DNA from: Setophaga petechia
Lineage: Eukaryota > Chordata > Aves > Passeriformes > Parulidae
Direction of reading: 5' to 3'
Assembly (NCBI GenBank): GCA_024362935.1
Contig: JANCRA010000008.1
Coordinates: 34,008,557-34,072,556, forward strand
Length of the DNA: 64,000 nucleotides
Below are positions 37,186-49,752 of the stretch, in pieces. Position numbers and translations under genes: made by a program. Position 1 is the first letter of the stretch; each line of letters starts with the position of its first letter. The notes beneath the pieces are model-generated. The model saw only the letters and a list, made by a program, of their open reading frames with translations, ran no database searches and was not told the origin of the DNA.

Positions 37186-40100
37186 TGACTTGCTTTTCCT
37201 TCAGATTTATTCTGGTATCCATGTGCTTGTTGGGTGTCAGAGTATATACCAGTAGCACTGCCTGGCCAATACCAGAACAAAGATATATTACCCTCCATTT
37301 AGGCAAATATTTGAAAATCCTAACTTTGCTCTAAGCAAAGGTTTTGCACTACAGTTATTGGTTTGGGCCTTAGGTGCAAGGCCAAAAATATGCTAATTAT
37401 CACTTTTCTGTGCACATTCACACAGCATATTGGTATATGCGAGATGGTAACAGAAGGTGTTTCTAGAGCATCTGAAATGAAGGAAAATTTAAATTTTTAC
37501 TTGGGTTTAATAATACAGCAGGGGGATAGTAGGGGAGAAAGTAAAATTCCACCCAAACTATTGATGTGCCAAGTCAGCAAAACATTATTTTTAATTGTGT
37601 GATTAAGTCTATTTTTTTATTTAAAAATGTAAATTAAAGAGTGTTGGGTGATAGATGCATGAGGGCAATTCCTACTCCTTGTAAGAATTAAACTATTGGC
37701 TACTTACAAGGTTTTCTAATGACAAAACTGTCTTGCAAATTCATTATGGCCTTGTTTATTGATTTATCTAGGTCTCTAAGGAATATTACAGTCTGATCTG
37801 AAATGCCTCTCTCATGTATATTGAAAAGACTTAAAACCACTGAAACAACCTATTTGATGTCTGAATAACCTTTTCTAATTGTTGACTTTAATACTAGCTT
37901 AAAGAATATATTGGATGCTACCATGTCAATAACATTCCCCTCTGATGAGGATTTTTGAGTGTTTTCCTGCACATTCTAAGTTCCTTGCTCTAAACATAGT
38001 AAGGGCAAGAAAGAACCTTTCTCAATTCAGCCTTTTGCTGTGAAAACCTCTCCAGTAAAGCATTTCCTCTTGACTGTTATTTTTTTCTTTTGTCTGGAAA
38101 TCAATGTACAATCTTTTCTATGCATTGTACATCCTGGACAGCTTCCAGGTTTTGAAATCTTGCCAATGTCACTGTAAGACAGGAATGTAATATTTGTTTA
38201 GTTAAATCAGATGGGAACCACAGATCAAGATATTATTTATAATCCAATGGCATGGGCTAATTTTAGTAGCCGAGCTACATATGTGTTAAGGAAGCAGTTG
38301 CTAAACCTTGCTTAGAGAGCTTTGATGTCTATTGATCTTCCTGATTGTAGCCACACCTTTCATCTGAAAGTGATAAATGGATATATTGAAAACCACATGA
38401 AAACAAATTAATGTCTTTTATTTAAACAAATAGATGGGAAATTGTTTTGTCTATATTAGCTCCAAAAAACAGCATTTAAACTGTGCTAATTTTCTCTCTT
38501 TTTTCACCTGATCCAGGTGGTGGGATCCTTTCATTTTCTCTTTCAGACTATGACTTGGATGAAGCAATATTGAATAAAATTAATTTCAACAAGAATGAAG
38601 GGATGGAAAAAAGACACTGAGTTAAACTGAAAAGAGTCCTTGGATTTGTTCAACAGAGTTGCAATTGGGGTAGTTTTTGTGCTACTAAATACTTTATTCT
38701 AAGCTAAAGTTGTGTATCTGGCCAGAATTTTCAGATGGAGGAGAAAAAGGACTTAGGAGGACATGTTAGACTCAACTCAGGTGTTCCTTGATATTGGTCA
38801 ATGACTATGTGAGTTCCAGATGTCATTTAAAGTTACCTTGTATTACCAGCAAATTTTCCTTTGGCAAAAACTAGCAAAATTTGAAAAATTGCATGTTTAT
38901 TTTCCAGAAAAGTAATAAGATTACCTTTATTTTCAATTCATCTAGACAAAGAAAGAGGTAAAAATGACATAATTTTATTATAATATTCAGATATCTTAGA
39001 GAGAAATATACGAGTCCATGATGATTCATAGCATGGATCCAAACATGAGTTTTTTCTGTATTTTGGGAAAGCCCTTGGCTGAGCAAGTTTTTATATATAT
39101 ATGGAAAATAAGCTTACTCCTCTGGAAAACTGTTGTATTTTGATGTGAAGATTTAAGATCTCCTTCCTTTATCTCTAAAATTATTAAGTATAAGAGTTGT
39201 CAGTGGGCTTTTAAATTGCTTGAAACTAAATGTGAGTGGTCAAAGAGTATTGAAAAAAAGTCACTGAAATAAAGAAGTAAAACTGAAAGCAGAAAACTTT
39301 AACATTTCACTGGCTTATTGGGAGGATGGTGACATGTTTGCAAGAATTTATAGGTCAATAAATGTACTTATATTTTAATAGCAAATACTATTGAAATTAT
39401 GGGAAATTTCCATTGATTTCTTAAGTCCTAGAATAAAACTTTATCCTTATCCTAAGATACATGGCAACTTGGATGCTACTGTTTAGCAGAACAATTAGTA
39501 ACTGGGTTAAAAAACATGCTTCAACTTTTGAACCATTTTTGTCAGTATGAATAATCAAGGTTAAATAATAAATAATGCTAATGGCAATTTAATGAAATGT
39601 GAATAGTGAATAGCAGTAGAGATCTTTTGGAATGGCTGATCTATCCATCACTTTATCAGAAATGCAATTTTTAAATAGTAATATATTATACTGTGTTTGT
39701 TTCAGATTTTTATTTTTATGTAAAATGGATCCTATTACAGATATATTTTATATCTGATTTAATAACATTATTCTTATTCTATCCACTTACTGTCTGTCAA
39801 AGTTTGTACTAGTATAACATTCACAATTCACATCTGCAAGCTCAGAAAACTTAGTGGTACTCTTGCTATTTGTAATGCCTTTTATCACTTTTCATTGTTT
39901 ATGAACTGATGGTGCTTTGTTGTGCAAACTGAGAAAACACTTTGAAAAATGTCATATCTCTCCTTATCTGTTAATTTTAAAAAGTACAGCAAAAACTTTA
40001 TATATTTAAGTATAATTTTCTAATTTGCTCTTTGTAATCAAGCTCCACACTGATCTCTCCAAAAGCATCAACATTCATTGGTCAAATCAGAGTCTACACT

Positions 40101-40404
40101 GTATTTTTGAAGTGTGCCCTGAAAAATATAAATTTATTTGGCTCCATTTGCTCTTCCTGCTTTCTCATTAGGATGTCCAAGGATTTTCACTGAACTGGTG
40201 GGTTTGACTATAACCAGGAACTGAAAATGCCTCCATTTAAAGTTTTCTTCTCACTGAAAAAGATCAAGACTTCCTATTTCAAATTCCAAATGGAATGACA
40301 ATCTAAAGGGAACTCCTTCAGCTGCAATTTCTGGGATCTTAGGCGCTCCAGGCTACTGGAAAGACATCCTGTTATTAATCCTGGATTAATGAAGAGAATG
40401 GACT
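37186..40404. other. Intergenic or 3'-flank sequence; nothing recognised
   Basis: AT-rich DNA with no coding, RNA or mobile feature that I can support. Confidence 0.6.
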
Positions 40405-40485
40405 TAGGGCATGATCCAGAGCCCATTGTAGTCAATGGGAGACTTTTTCCATTGACTTCATCGGGGTTTGGATCAGGCCTTTACT
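40405..40485. repeat. Old interspersed repeat of the 'CCCATTGAAGTCAATGGG' type, copy 2
   Basis: Contains GCATGATCCAGAGCCCATTG, AGTCAATGGGAG, then TTTTTCCATTGACTTCATCG and GGATCAGGCC. The GATCC...GGATC ends and the paired CATTGTAGTCAATGG / CCATTGACTTCAT motifs give it an imperfect inverted structure. Same family as 35960-36030, and better preserved. Confidence 0.7.
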
Positions 40486-43400
40486 ACCTAAAATGAATAA
40501 ACTCCCAGCAAAATCTGCTATAGGCAAGTGGCATCCTTTCCTGAGATGTTAGAAGATACCGAAGACAATAATACCCATACCTCACCCATGACTGTGGCTG
40601 TGTGTGTGGCTCACTGCTCATGGGGAACACCCCATGTAACTTAAAAGAAAAGAAAACCCTTTCAAGTCTAAGCATTGCTGGTCACATTCAGAATATTTGG
40701 TCTAAGAAGTAGGGATTTATGTTCATAAAATAAATTGTTAAATTACAATTAACAAAGCTGATACATTTCTGAATATTTCTTATTTTCCAAGGGAAAGGGG
40801 ATTATTTAAGTTTAAAGCTCTCAGAACTCTAGTATGTGAATTCTTGATGTTCAGAAGTAAAAACAATGATGTCAACAGAGACTTTACTTTCTGCCACCAA
40901 CCTGTAATGATAGTACTAACTCAAATTCATCAATTAGTCTATGAAGAGTGATGATTTTAAAGTTTCTCTAAAGAATGTCAATATGGTACAAAATTAAAAG
41001 GCAAATAAAGGGTTTGTTTAAAAATAAAAAATAGAAGGGATTTGCAAAGTTCTTGTTTAGTACTGGTTGTTATGAGTTTCTTAGGAAAAAAAAAACCTCC
41101 TCTAACTCTTGAACCTGTGTACGTACGTTCCAATAAAAAGTGCTAATTAAGTCATTTAAATGTCTGAAATCTTGAATTCCTGATAATATATGCAAAGCAA
41201 TGGCTTCAGGGCTTTTGGCTTCATAGTCTTGATTAGTTACATGATATCTGACTTGGGCATCTGCAGGACTGTGTCTGTCTGAGATGCCTGTAAAGATAAC
41301 ACTTTGGTAGCAGAAAACTTGTCATGCTACTGCAGTTGTTCCATATTCATCTGATTGTGTCCCAAAATTACCTCTATCTCTCTATCAACTATGAAAGAAA
41401 CAAATATGGCAACTAAAAAATACATGTACACATCTGAGCACATAATTTGCTTTCTCCTCCATCCTCATGACACAAACTGAGAGCCTTAAAACGCTGCAAT
41501 CAGCACCAACCAAAATCCAGATGTTGAACAGTGAAGTGGTTGATATAACCTTTGGACTTACAGAAATCCTTCTTGTAGCAGTAGAGAGGACTTAGACACT
41601 GTCAATTGTAATTTTCACAACTTCGAAGAAAGTGATTTGCAAAGGGAAGAAGAAAGAGCTTGAAAGATTTTTGCCAGATGTTCTGGGACATCTTAAATTC
41701 AGACACCCTTGATACATTCTTCTTTTTCCTCCTATGTGAAGGAGCTCATATTTTCCATTTCTTGCCAACACTCTGAAGTGATTGCTGCCTTGTAATTGAA
41801 GAAAGTTCTGTCAAAAAGTAACATTTTTTAACAGACCATTTTGTTCCTCATTTCCATGGCACAATGACATGCATAGAGAGGAAGAAATTTTTTTATTTGG
41901 CACCTTTGAAAGAGTTATTTATAATGCTTTCTTTTTTCTTTTTTCCTTTTTTTTTTTAATTAAAACTAATAAATAAATAATATGGGGCAGATTGTTTGTG
42001 TTTCTGAGGTAATTACATCTTTTACAGTAATTCCATAAGGACAGAATTTCTTGGTTGACTGAAAGAGAACTTAAGTGGAAATGGACCTGCTTGAAAAATC
42101 TGTTTGGGAGATATAATGACACAGTGGAGCTCCTCAAGAATTCTTGCTTTTATATTTAATCTAAGTTTCTTTTCCCATTAGAAGTGAAACGCATTAATCT
42201 TGTTGGTTTACACAAATTTTGGGGAAACATTATGATCAAAGTATGTATTGTAATTGGGATCATTATTTCACCCTATAATTTGTTTTCTTATAAGAAGTTC
42301 AATGCCTTACTCCATGCCTCTTGTCATGGTTTGTATCTCCCTTGATTGGGTTGATCCTATTTGACACCATTTTTGCAGCCTAAAATGCTGTATAGGGCAA
42401 AAAATCTATTTGAATTGTAGTACTGGAAATGTTAGTACTGGAAATATTCACCATTACGTTTTCCATTTTCCACATATATTCTATAAGTCCAATTGATATG
42501 ACTGTAGATGATAATGCAATTATACTCTAAATTTCTATTTGTGAATTATAGATACAGTTTTGAGGTTGACTTTGGGCCACTGTTTTTTGAAATTTGCTAT
42601 TATATTGGATAATTTTTAAATAAATGTTAAGATTGTTCTTTTATATAATCTCTTCCCTTCATTGTATTATTTTCTTACTGCTAGCTCTTAGATTTCAGCA
42701 ATAACACTGATTAAACTATTTATTGATTTCCCTCTGTAATTAATCTGTTTTCCGAACTTGCACAAGAATGTTTATTATATGCATCTTTATATTCTTGAAA
42801 AAATTCTATGATAATACTGCCAGAATATCTTGGAATTGTTTTCCTTTAAGCTCTCTAAATTATTTCTGTCCTTTATGTTAATATATTTTAATTCAGTAAA
42901 AATAAGCTAACAAACTGTGAAGGGCACAAACTATAAACCTCTCAACAGCTTTGGAAAGCAAGAAAAGTCATGAGAAAAATGTGAATGGGGATTTGGAGGA
43001 TCTGTTCTCTGAGTGAGAGATGTTATAAAATAAGGACTTTATGGTTGATGAGTTGCATCTACAGCTTGAAAAAGAATCTGCATGTGTTTTACAGAGCATA
43101 AATTCAAACTGACCAAATTACAGGGCTGTCACTCAACTTCCTTTTTGGTTGTCTACCTAAGACAAATCCCCTTTTTCCTTTACATCTGGTTTGGTTTTGA
43201 GGTTTTTAAAAGCACACGGAAACATGAAATTCAAGAATTGATTCAAGCATGTCACTGTGGTGTGGCAAATTGCATATTATCCTGGTTCAGACAGTGCTCT
43301 GCAGAAAATTTATGTGTTATATCTAGAAATTTATATTATCTACAGACCACCCAAGACCTGAACTCTTCAGAATCTTTGAAGTGATGTTAGCTCTGTAGTT

Positions 43401-46400
43401 ATCTATGAAATTATCACTGCTTCAAATATATATGGAATACCTTATTGCTCGTTTCTCTTTTCAAAATAATGTGTGTGCATTAGCTCAGAAGAGAGGTGAA
43501 ATGGTTGAACATTAGAAAACCATGCTGATGGACAAGATGGCATAGAAAAATGAACTGAAAATTATAGGGAAGTGAATATTTATGTAGGCTTGTGTCATTG
43601 GTTAAGGTTTATTTGTTACTGAAAATCACAAGCAAACAGGAAAATAATTCCTCTCATGTGCAAAAAGAGAGCAAATGGATTCTGATATGAAAATTAGTTA
43701 CTGAAGCAGCTATTACATACAGGGATATTGAACGGACCGTTGTTGTTGACAAGTGGTTTTGATTTTTTTATATATCATGTAATGGTTGAAGTGAGGGTAT
43801 AAAACAATCCATTAATGTGTTGTGACATTTCTTATAAATACCAGAGAGAAAGAATTTTGATGTTGTATAGGAGCAGTGCATGTTAGAAGAAAAAGCATAT
43901 CAAGACCTCTTAATCTGACAATTTATACCCAGAAACAGAAAAATCATTTTGATTCACAGCTGAGATTCTCAAATTGATTTGTCCTAGGAAATCAGTGTCA
44001 TTGCTCAGAGCTTATACATTTCAAAGTACAAGTAGTACATAGGAAATCTTGTGCCTTGAGAACTTGAAAGAAAGTCTCAATTGCCACACGCACCTACACT
44101 AAGGGAAAAATACTGTTCCTGAACTGAGATGTGAAAATCTGCCACACACACACAAAGACATACAGATACTTAAATACCCTCTTCACACACAGTCTACATA
44201 TTTGCTAATCACTATTTTGATGGCTCAGTTTCAGTACTTCTGGCATATTTTATTTCTCAGAGAAGTTTTTGAAAGAAAACATTCCATTAATTATAAGAAA
44301 AGCGAATAGAGATGTGACATTGGCACATGTAAGAATAAGGTTTAGGAACAGCTTCCGTTTCTATAGACTATGACCTGAGAAGCACAGCTGTGCCTGAGAA
44401 ACACAGGCTCTAAGATGGTCTGCAGATATTGACTGTTCAGCCTTAAAACCTGCTTTATTCAGATCAGAACTACAATGTATAAACCACCACCTCTCTACTT
44501 TGATAGCACATTGGGATGTTTCAACAGTTTCATTATGTATAAAAACTGCAATTTTTTGGGCTTACAGCGGACCTCTCCTGTTATTTCTCTAGCCATTCTC
44601 AAAATGACATATCTTAATTTTTGCTTTCTTCCATATCCTTAATAACGGGTTATCACTAATATACTCTGAAGCTGAATTTCTCTATTGTTTTCAACTCATG
44701 CAAGTTACCAAGTGAAGTTGACAATTGTAAATGTCATGTGAACATGGTGTTGAAGAAGACAATTACTGCAATTACCAATCTAAATTTAAAATTATCTTTT
44801 TTCAGTATTCACTTAATGTCTCAGATGAAGACTGAAAGTGTGATGTTACTGAATTATTTTTAATAGACAATAACCTGCCCATGCATTCTTTAGGGTATAT
44901 TAGCTTGAAAACAAAGATGATGAAGGGCAGTTTAGGTTTCGATGGATAGACTGGAATCTTTTCATTTTGGTGTCTACAGCATGAAAATTCCAACCCCCAA
45001 ACTTCTAAGGGCCAGAAAAGAGAAACTGTTTACATTAATAATTTTATTTTGAATCTACTTCTACATACCAAGCACTGAAAATACAGAACATATTTTTTTA
45101 AGGAGATCTGACAGCTGAGTTATCAACTTTCCATTAAATCTTATCAGGTAAAAAGCAGGCAAAGTTTTCCACAAACCTCCGTCATCTTTTCAGGTATTCA
45201 TCTCTGTCTGTGTGCTCTCTTTAAATTTCCTTTGTGAAGTTTATGGCACTCTCTTTTCCAGACTTCTCGTTTATTTATTTTCCAGATCTGGCCCAGAGGA
45301 TAAAATATCAAGATGGATCTGATTTTGCATATTAATTGTCAGAGCACTAACATATAGCATAGATGTTTCTGTTTTAGTAGGAGATAAATTGCATCCTTTT
45401 GGCCTGTGGAAATACTGAAAGTACTGTAAGCTTTCATGGCACCAGATGGTTTCTAATTATTAATGCCATTGCCTGGAAGATTGGTTTTAGTAAATGACAA
45501 ACTCACATTATATTTGCATTTAAATGGCTCTCAGATGTACCCAATAACTTCTCAATACACTGTCAGTAGGGACACAACTCCAATTCTGTACAACACCTTC
45601 ACCAAAGCAGCTACTGGCCAGATGTCTGTGCATAAATTGAGTGCACTGTGGCTCTAGCGATGTCTGGTTACCCTTTACTTCCTTCATCAGAACAAGACTT
45701 TGCCCCCTCCCCCGATAAACAAACCTCTGTCTTTAACATGAAAACCTCTTACGTCTCTTTCATTATAATTTTCCCTGGGCTAATGCATCCTTCCCTAATG
45801 AAGTTAATTACTTCCAAGTACTACAGGTGCTGTGCCTAAAAATCTACGTAAACCAGAAAAAAATCCATTTGTTTCACTAAAGCTTTCGTCACAGTACTGC
45901 CAAAGCAGAGTCATTATTGAATCTAAAGTTGACTGAACTGTGGTTAAAAATAAATTCTAATTAGTGCAGATTGACTTCATAGAATAGTGCACAAAACTGC
46001 TTTTTACTTTAAAGGTGTTTGTGTCGCTGTGTTGTGTTGCTGTGAAACCTGCAGAAGCAAAAATTTGTTTGGAGGATAAGTGTAATGTAGAAGAAAAAGA
46101 TATACTAAGCATTAGATAACTGTGTTCTCCTCAAACTTGTACACTGCTGACCAGTGACATAGGAAAATTTTATTTGAATATTGTTTCAAGGTTTATGCTC
46201 TGAATTTGACTATTCTAAGCGTTGGGGTTTTTTTCTGATTTCTATGATTTAATGAAAGTGACAGTGCATTTACATTACCTTATGGTATACATACAAAAAC
46301 AATCCTTAGCACTTTTCAAAATATAGCTATTTGTTTACAAATTTACTGTAAGGGTTTTTTAAGTATTTAATTTTAACATTAGAATTCATAGAGATGAGAA

Positions 46401-47269
46401 AAATATTAAGTCTTTTCAGTTCCATTATCCCAGATAATGCCATGTCCTATCACTTTCTGAAATCTCTTTCTTTCAATTTCTGTTTCAGTCACTGGCCATG
46501 TATCTGTCTATTGTGTTATAGTTGGCTTACATATGGTTGCTATTAAATAGCTGTTGTCAGCAAACCACAGTGTCGTATTACCACCACCTCAAATGCAATG
46601 GTAAGACATACAGTGAGCAGTTTTCATGAACTGCAGAGGAGGTGAGCATGTTCTGATGTTAAAGGAATTGTAACATGGGTTATTAATTATTTCCATATAT
46701 TTTATTGTTACACTATTTGCTTTTAGTTTAGGCTTTTAGCCCACAGAATGGGGAGCTTTTCTGGGACACACTCTCAGTCTTGCTGAAGTCAGTGCTAAAA
46801 GTCTCACAAAGCTCAGATTTCATCCCAAGTACCTTCATTCACTGCAGGTGGAAAGGTAAAAGTTAGTGACAGGTCTTCTGTATTGCTCTGCTTGTTTTGA
46901 GGGTAGGGGTCTGAAATTAGCCAAATATGAATGCAGACAGCTGGGACAGGACTGTTTTTATGAGTGTATGAGAATGAATCATATTCTGGATCAGGAAAAC
47001 CAGCTACCAGAACTTCTACCACCCGCATCTTTGAAAGAAATGCATACTTTGCAGAGGCACATTGTTGTTGTAGGACTAGTGGCAGTAGTCCTACAGCTGT
47101 CAGTTCACATGACAAAGGATGGAGGCCCTATAGCAGCTGACAGTGATGGGAATTTTTTTCCCTAACTTCAATGTGATTCTGGAATTAAATACTGGTCCTA
47201 CATACAAGTTATCTATTTCAGGTTTTGCTCAGTTCCCCTTGCAGCTTTCAAGAAGGTACAGGTTTCTCC
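40486..47269. other. Intergenic or 3'-flank sequence; nothing recognised
   Basis: AT-rich. It holds a short direct repeat of GTACTGGAAAT at about 42420-42446, a short CA run at 44142-44155 and T-rich low complexity near 41930-41960. No exon or mobile element is recognised. A GCTGAAGTCAGTGC segment near 46785 faintly resembles the repeat at 40405 but is too short to call. Confidence 0.55.
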
Positions 47270-47440
47270 AGAGAGTGACTCATTCCATCCAAAGGCAAGG
47301 GTGAAGAATGGAGGGTGATTCACCTAACTATTTCCTTCCATCCACTTGGAGAAGAATGCAAAACCTGACTAATATAGACAAGTCAAATAACCAGATCTTG
47401 AATAAATTTCTTAAACAGGATCTTCAAAATATCATGTTAA
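47270..47440. repeat. Diverged direct duplication, copy A
   Basis: About 150 bases align with 48290-48450, including CTATTTCCTTCCATC and TGACTAATATAGA in the same order and spacing. The copies differ by scattered substitutions and small indels. It could be an old local duplication or two copies of an unrecognised repeat. Confidence 0.75.
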
Positions 47441-48289
47441 AAAAAATCTTGACACGTCTAAATATAACAGACCAAAATAAGTCTAAATTTAGTTTTAAGG
47501 TCAACCTTCAAATTCTCCTCAAATTTTCTAGATGAACAGGAGAGAATTATGAAAATAGTTTTCCTTGTTAAGTCTTGGCTCCTATGTAAGGTGCTTCCTA
47601 CAGCGCAGGCTGTTTTCTCTTCCAATAACATTTTTAAAACCATCTGTATAAACAGGACCTGTCAAGGGCAAAACTCCACTGGTGTCTACCAGACAAGCTG
47701 GGCAAGCATATGCTCTTTAATGCTGGGGGGATATAAATGCAAACATTATCCCTCCTGCTGTCTGTGAAGCCAACAGGCCTCAGAATATACATAAAATCAT
47801 GGTTTACTTAACATGTCGGTGTGACTTGTCTGGTTCTAATAAAAAGTAATTTTTCAATCAGTATTGTGATGGTTGCCTTTGGGGACATACATTTCTATAG
47901 CAGTGCTGTAGTAGAAAGTACTTGTAATTGATGCTGACTAAAGGCTACCCCTAGTTTCCAGTGCTGTAGCAAAGACCCTGCCCTGGGAAAGGAGAGGACT
48001 TTTTTGTAAGTCAATATGTAATGATGAGTAAATAGAGAATAGAAAAGCTACTGTAGACACCAGATCCAGGTCCTGCATCAGGAAAATATTTCTGTCCAGC
48101 AACTTAAATTCAACATACACCTTTCAACTGGAAGGGCTTAGTGCAGGGCTCAGAAACATTCAGAGGAGTGAAGCAGCTCTTCACTTTGGAACTCACAGCA
48201 AAGAAGAGCATTTACTGGGGTTGTGCTGCTGAAAGAGGACCAAAATTAATGATCCCTTCCATGCATTGTGTCCTGCTGAGGAGCAATTT

Positions 48290-48450
48290 CATTTGCATTC
48301 AGTCCAATGTCAAGCATGAAGAAGTGTGTAGAAGGTGATGCACTTAAACTATTTCCTTCCATCAACATGGAGGTGAATGAAAAACATGACTAATATAGAA
48401 AAGTAAAACAATTAGATCTCTAATAAATCTTTTAAATGGGATGTTCTGTA
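48290..48450. repeat. Diverged direct duplication, copy B
   Basis: Partner of 47270-47440, about 1.02 kb downstream in the same orientation. It ends exactly where the hairpin at 48450 begins; copy A has no such hairpin. Confidence 0.75.
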
Positions 48451-48512
48451 AATTTTTAAAGGGACATTTAAAGACCCTTTTTTGAGGCATTTAAATGTCC
48501 CTTTAAAAATTT
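48450..48512. repeat. Perfect inverted repeat, 23-bp arms, 17-nt loop
   Basis: The arm at 48450-48472 (core TTTAAAGGGACATTTAAA) is the exact reverse complement of 48490-48512. The spacer is 48473-48489. A third related segment (GAGGCCTTTAAAATTTTG) follows at about 48513-48530. It may be the remnant of a small palindromic transposon, a hairpin RNA precursor, or a replication-generated palindrome. Confidence 0.92.
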
Positions 48513-49648
48513 GAGGCCTTTAAAATTTTGACCATATAAAATCTATTTCCTCTAGAGTATTACTACTGGTCACATCAGACCAATTAAATTAGAAGTTACA
48601 TGAATTCATCAGTCATAAGACAACATGCCAGTAAAGCATGGAAGTTTCAGATTTTGAGAACTGTAAAGCATTTCTGGGAAAAAAACCCCAAACTTCTGAA
48701 AAGTCTTTGCCAAACTAAGTCCTAAATTACTTAATCTGAGTTCCATGGACAAGAACAGAAATTTCCCATTTAGTAGGAGTTTGGTTGCTTCGCTGTTTTT
48801 TTGTTATTTCCTGCTTATTTGATTTGTCTATTTTCCCAGATGGCTCTGGGATGGCTCTTCCACAGTCTCTGAGCCATTACTTTATAAATTTTGACAGTGT
48901 TGACATTTAACCTGTCAAGAACAGCAACGCACTGAATGCTAACAGAACCTTCAGAGAATTTTTAGTTAATAATAATTATCTTAAGCCTAGGAAAAAAAAA
49001 AGTCACTTGTATTTAGAACTTAAATTAAAAAGTAATGGGAAAGATGGTTGTTATGTCAGGTTTGAGCTCAACTTTTATTAATGACAGACAAAATGAGGGT
49101 TAAGGTTCATGCCTTCCTCTCCGCAAAAGTCTACAAACATCTGCTTTTGATACCTTCATATATATTTCTTTCTCATACAGAAAAAATTTACAGAAATATA
49201 CAGAATATATTTTTAGATTTTTATGAAATGGACCCATATGTGTCAAATATTTTTGAGGTGTCATATGTTTCTGAAATAACATGACTCTGACTGCACAGAT
49301 TTATAGAACCCTAAGTAGTTCATGGTAATTTTTTGCCTGTGATCCACATCAGAGTGTGTAAAGATCTTCAAATTCTGAGAAACTAACTGAGTAGAGAGAT
49401 GTTTGAATTGAAGCTTAAAAACAGTGAAAAGACAATCCTTGGCACTAGTTGGAGTTTATATAAATTAGATCAAGGAAATACAGTATGATCAGTACTCCTG
49501 AATATGAGAGCAGTATCAAAATCACTATGTACAAAATAGCTACAAGAAGTATTTTCCTATTTAAAATCAAACTAAGCAATGTTATCAGTGGAATCTATTA
49601 ATTTCAATTTTATTATGTCAGCCTACCTAAACTTGCTTTTGACATTGC

Positions 49649-49667
49649 TTTTTTTTTTTTTTTTTTT
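49649..49667. repeat. T homopolymer run
   Basis: Nineteen consecutive T bases. It could be the poly-A tail of an old minus-strand retrocopy, but no body of one is recognised next to it. Confidence 0.85.
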
Positions 49668-49691
49668 ACTTATCAGTGAATTTTTTCTATG

Positions 49692-49752
49692 AATTTCTGT
49701 TAACCAGTGGAGCAATATCAGTTCTTACTTAAATTTCTTTTAACCAGTGGAG
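49692..49752. repeat. Direct repeat, 40-bp period
   Basis: AATTTCTGTTAACCAGTGGAG recurs 40 bases later with one change. Confidence 0.8.

Noticed and set aside
48450..48512. Hairpin as a transcription terminator
   Set aside because: Intrinsic terminators of that kind are bacterial; here a small transposon or replication palindrome is more plausible.
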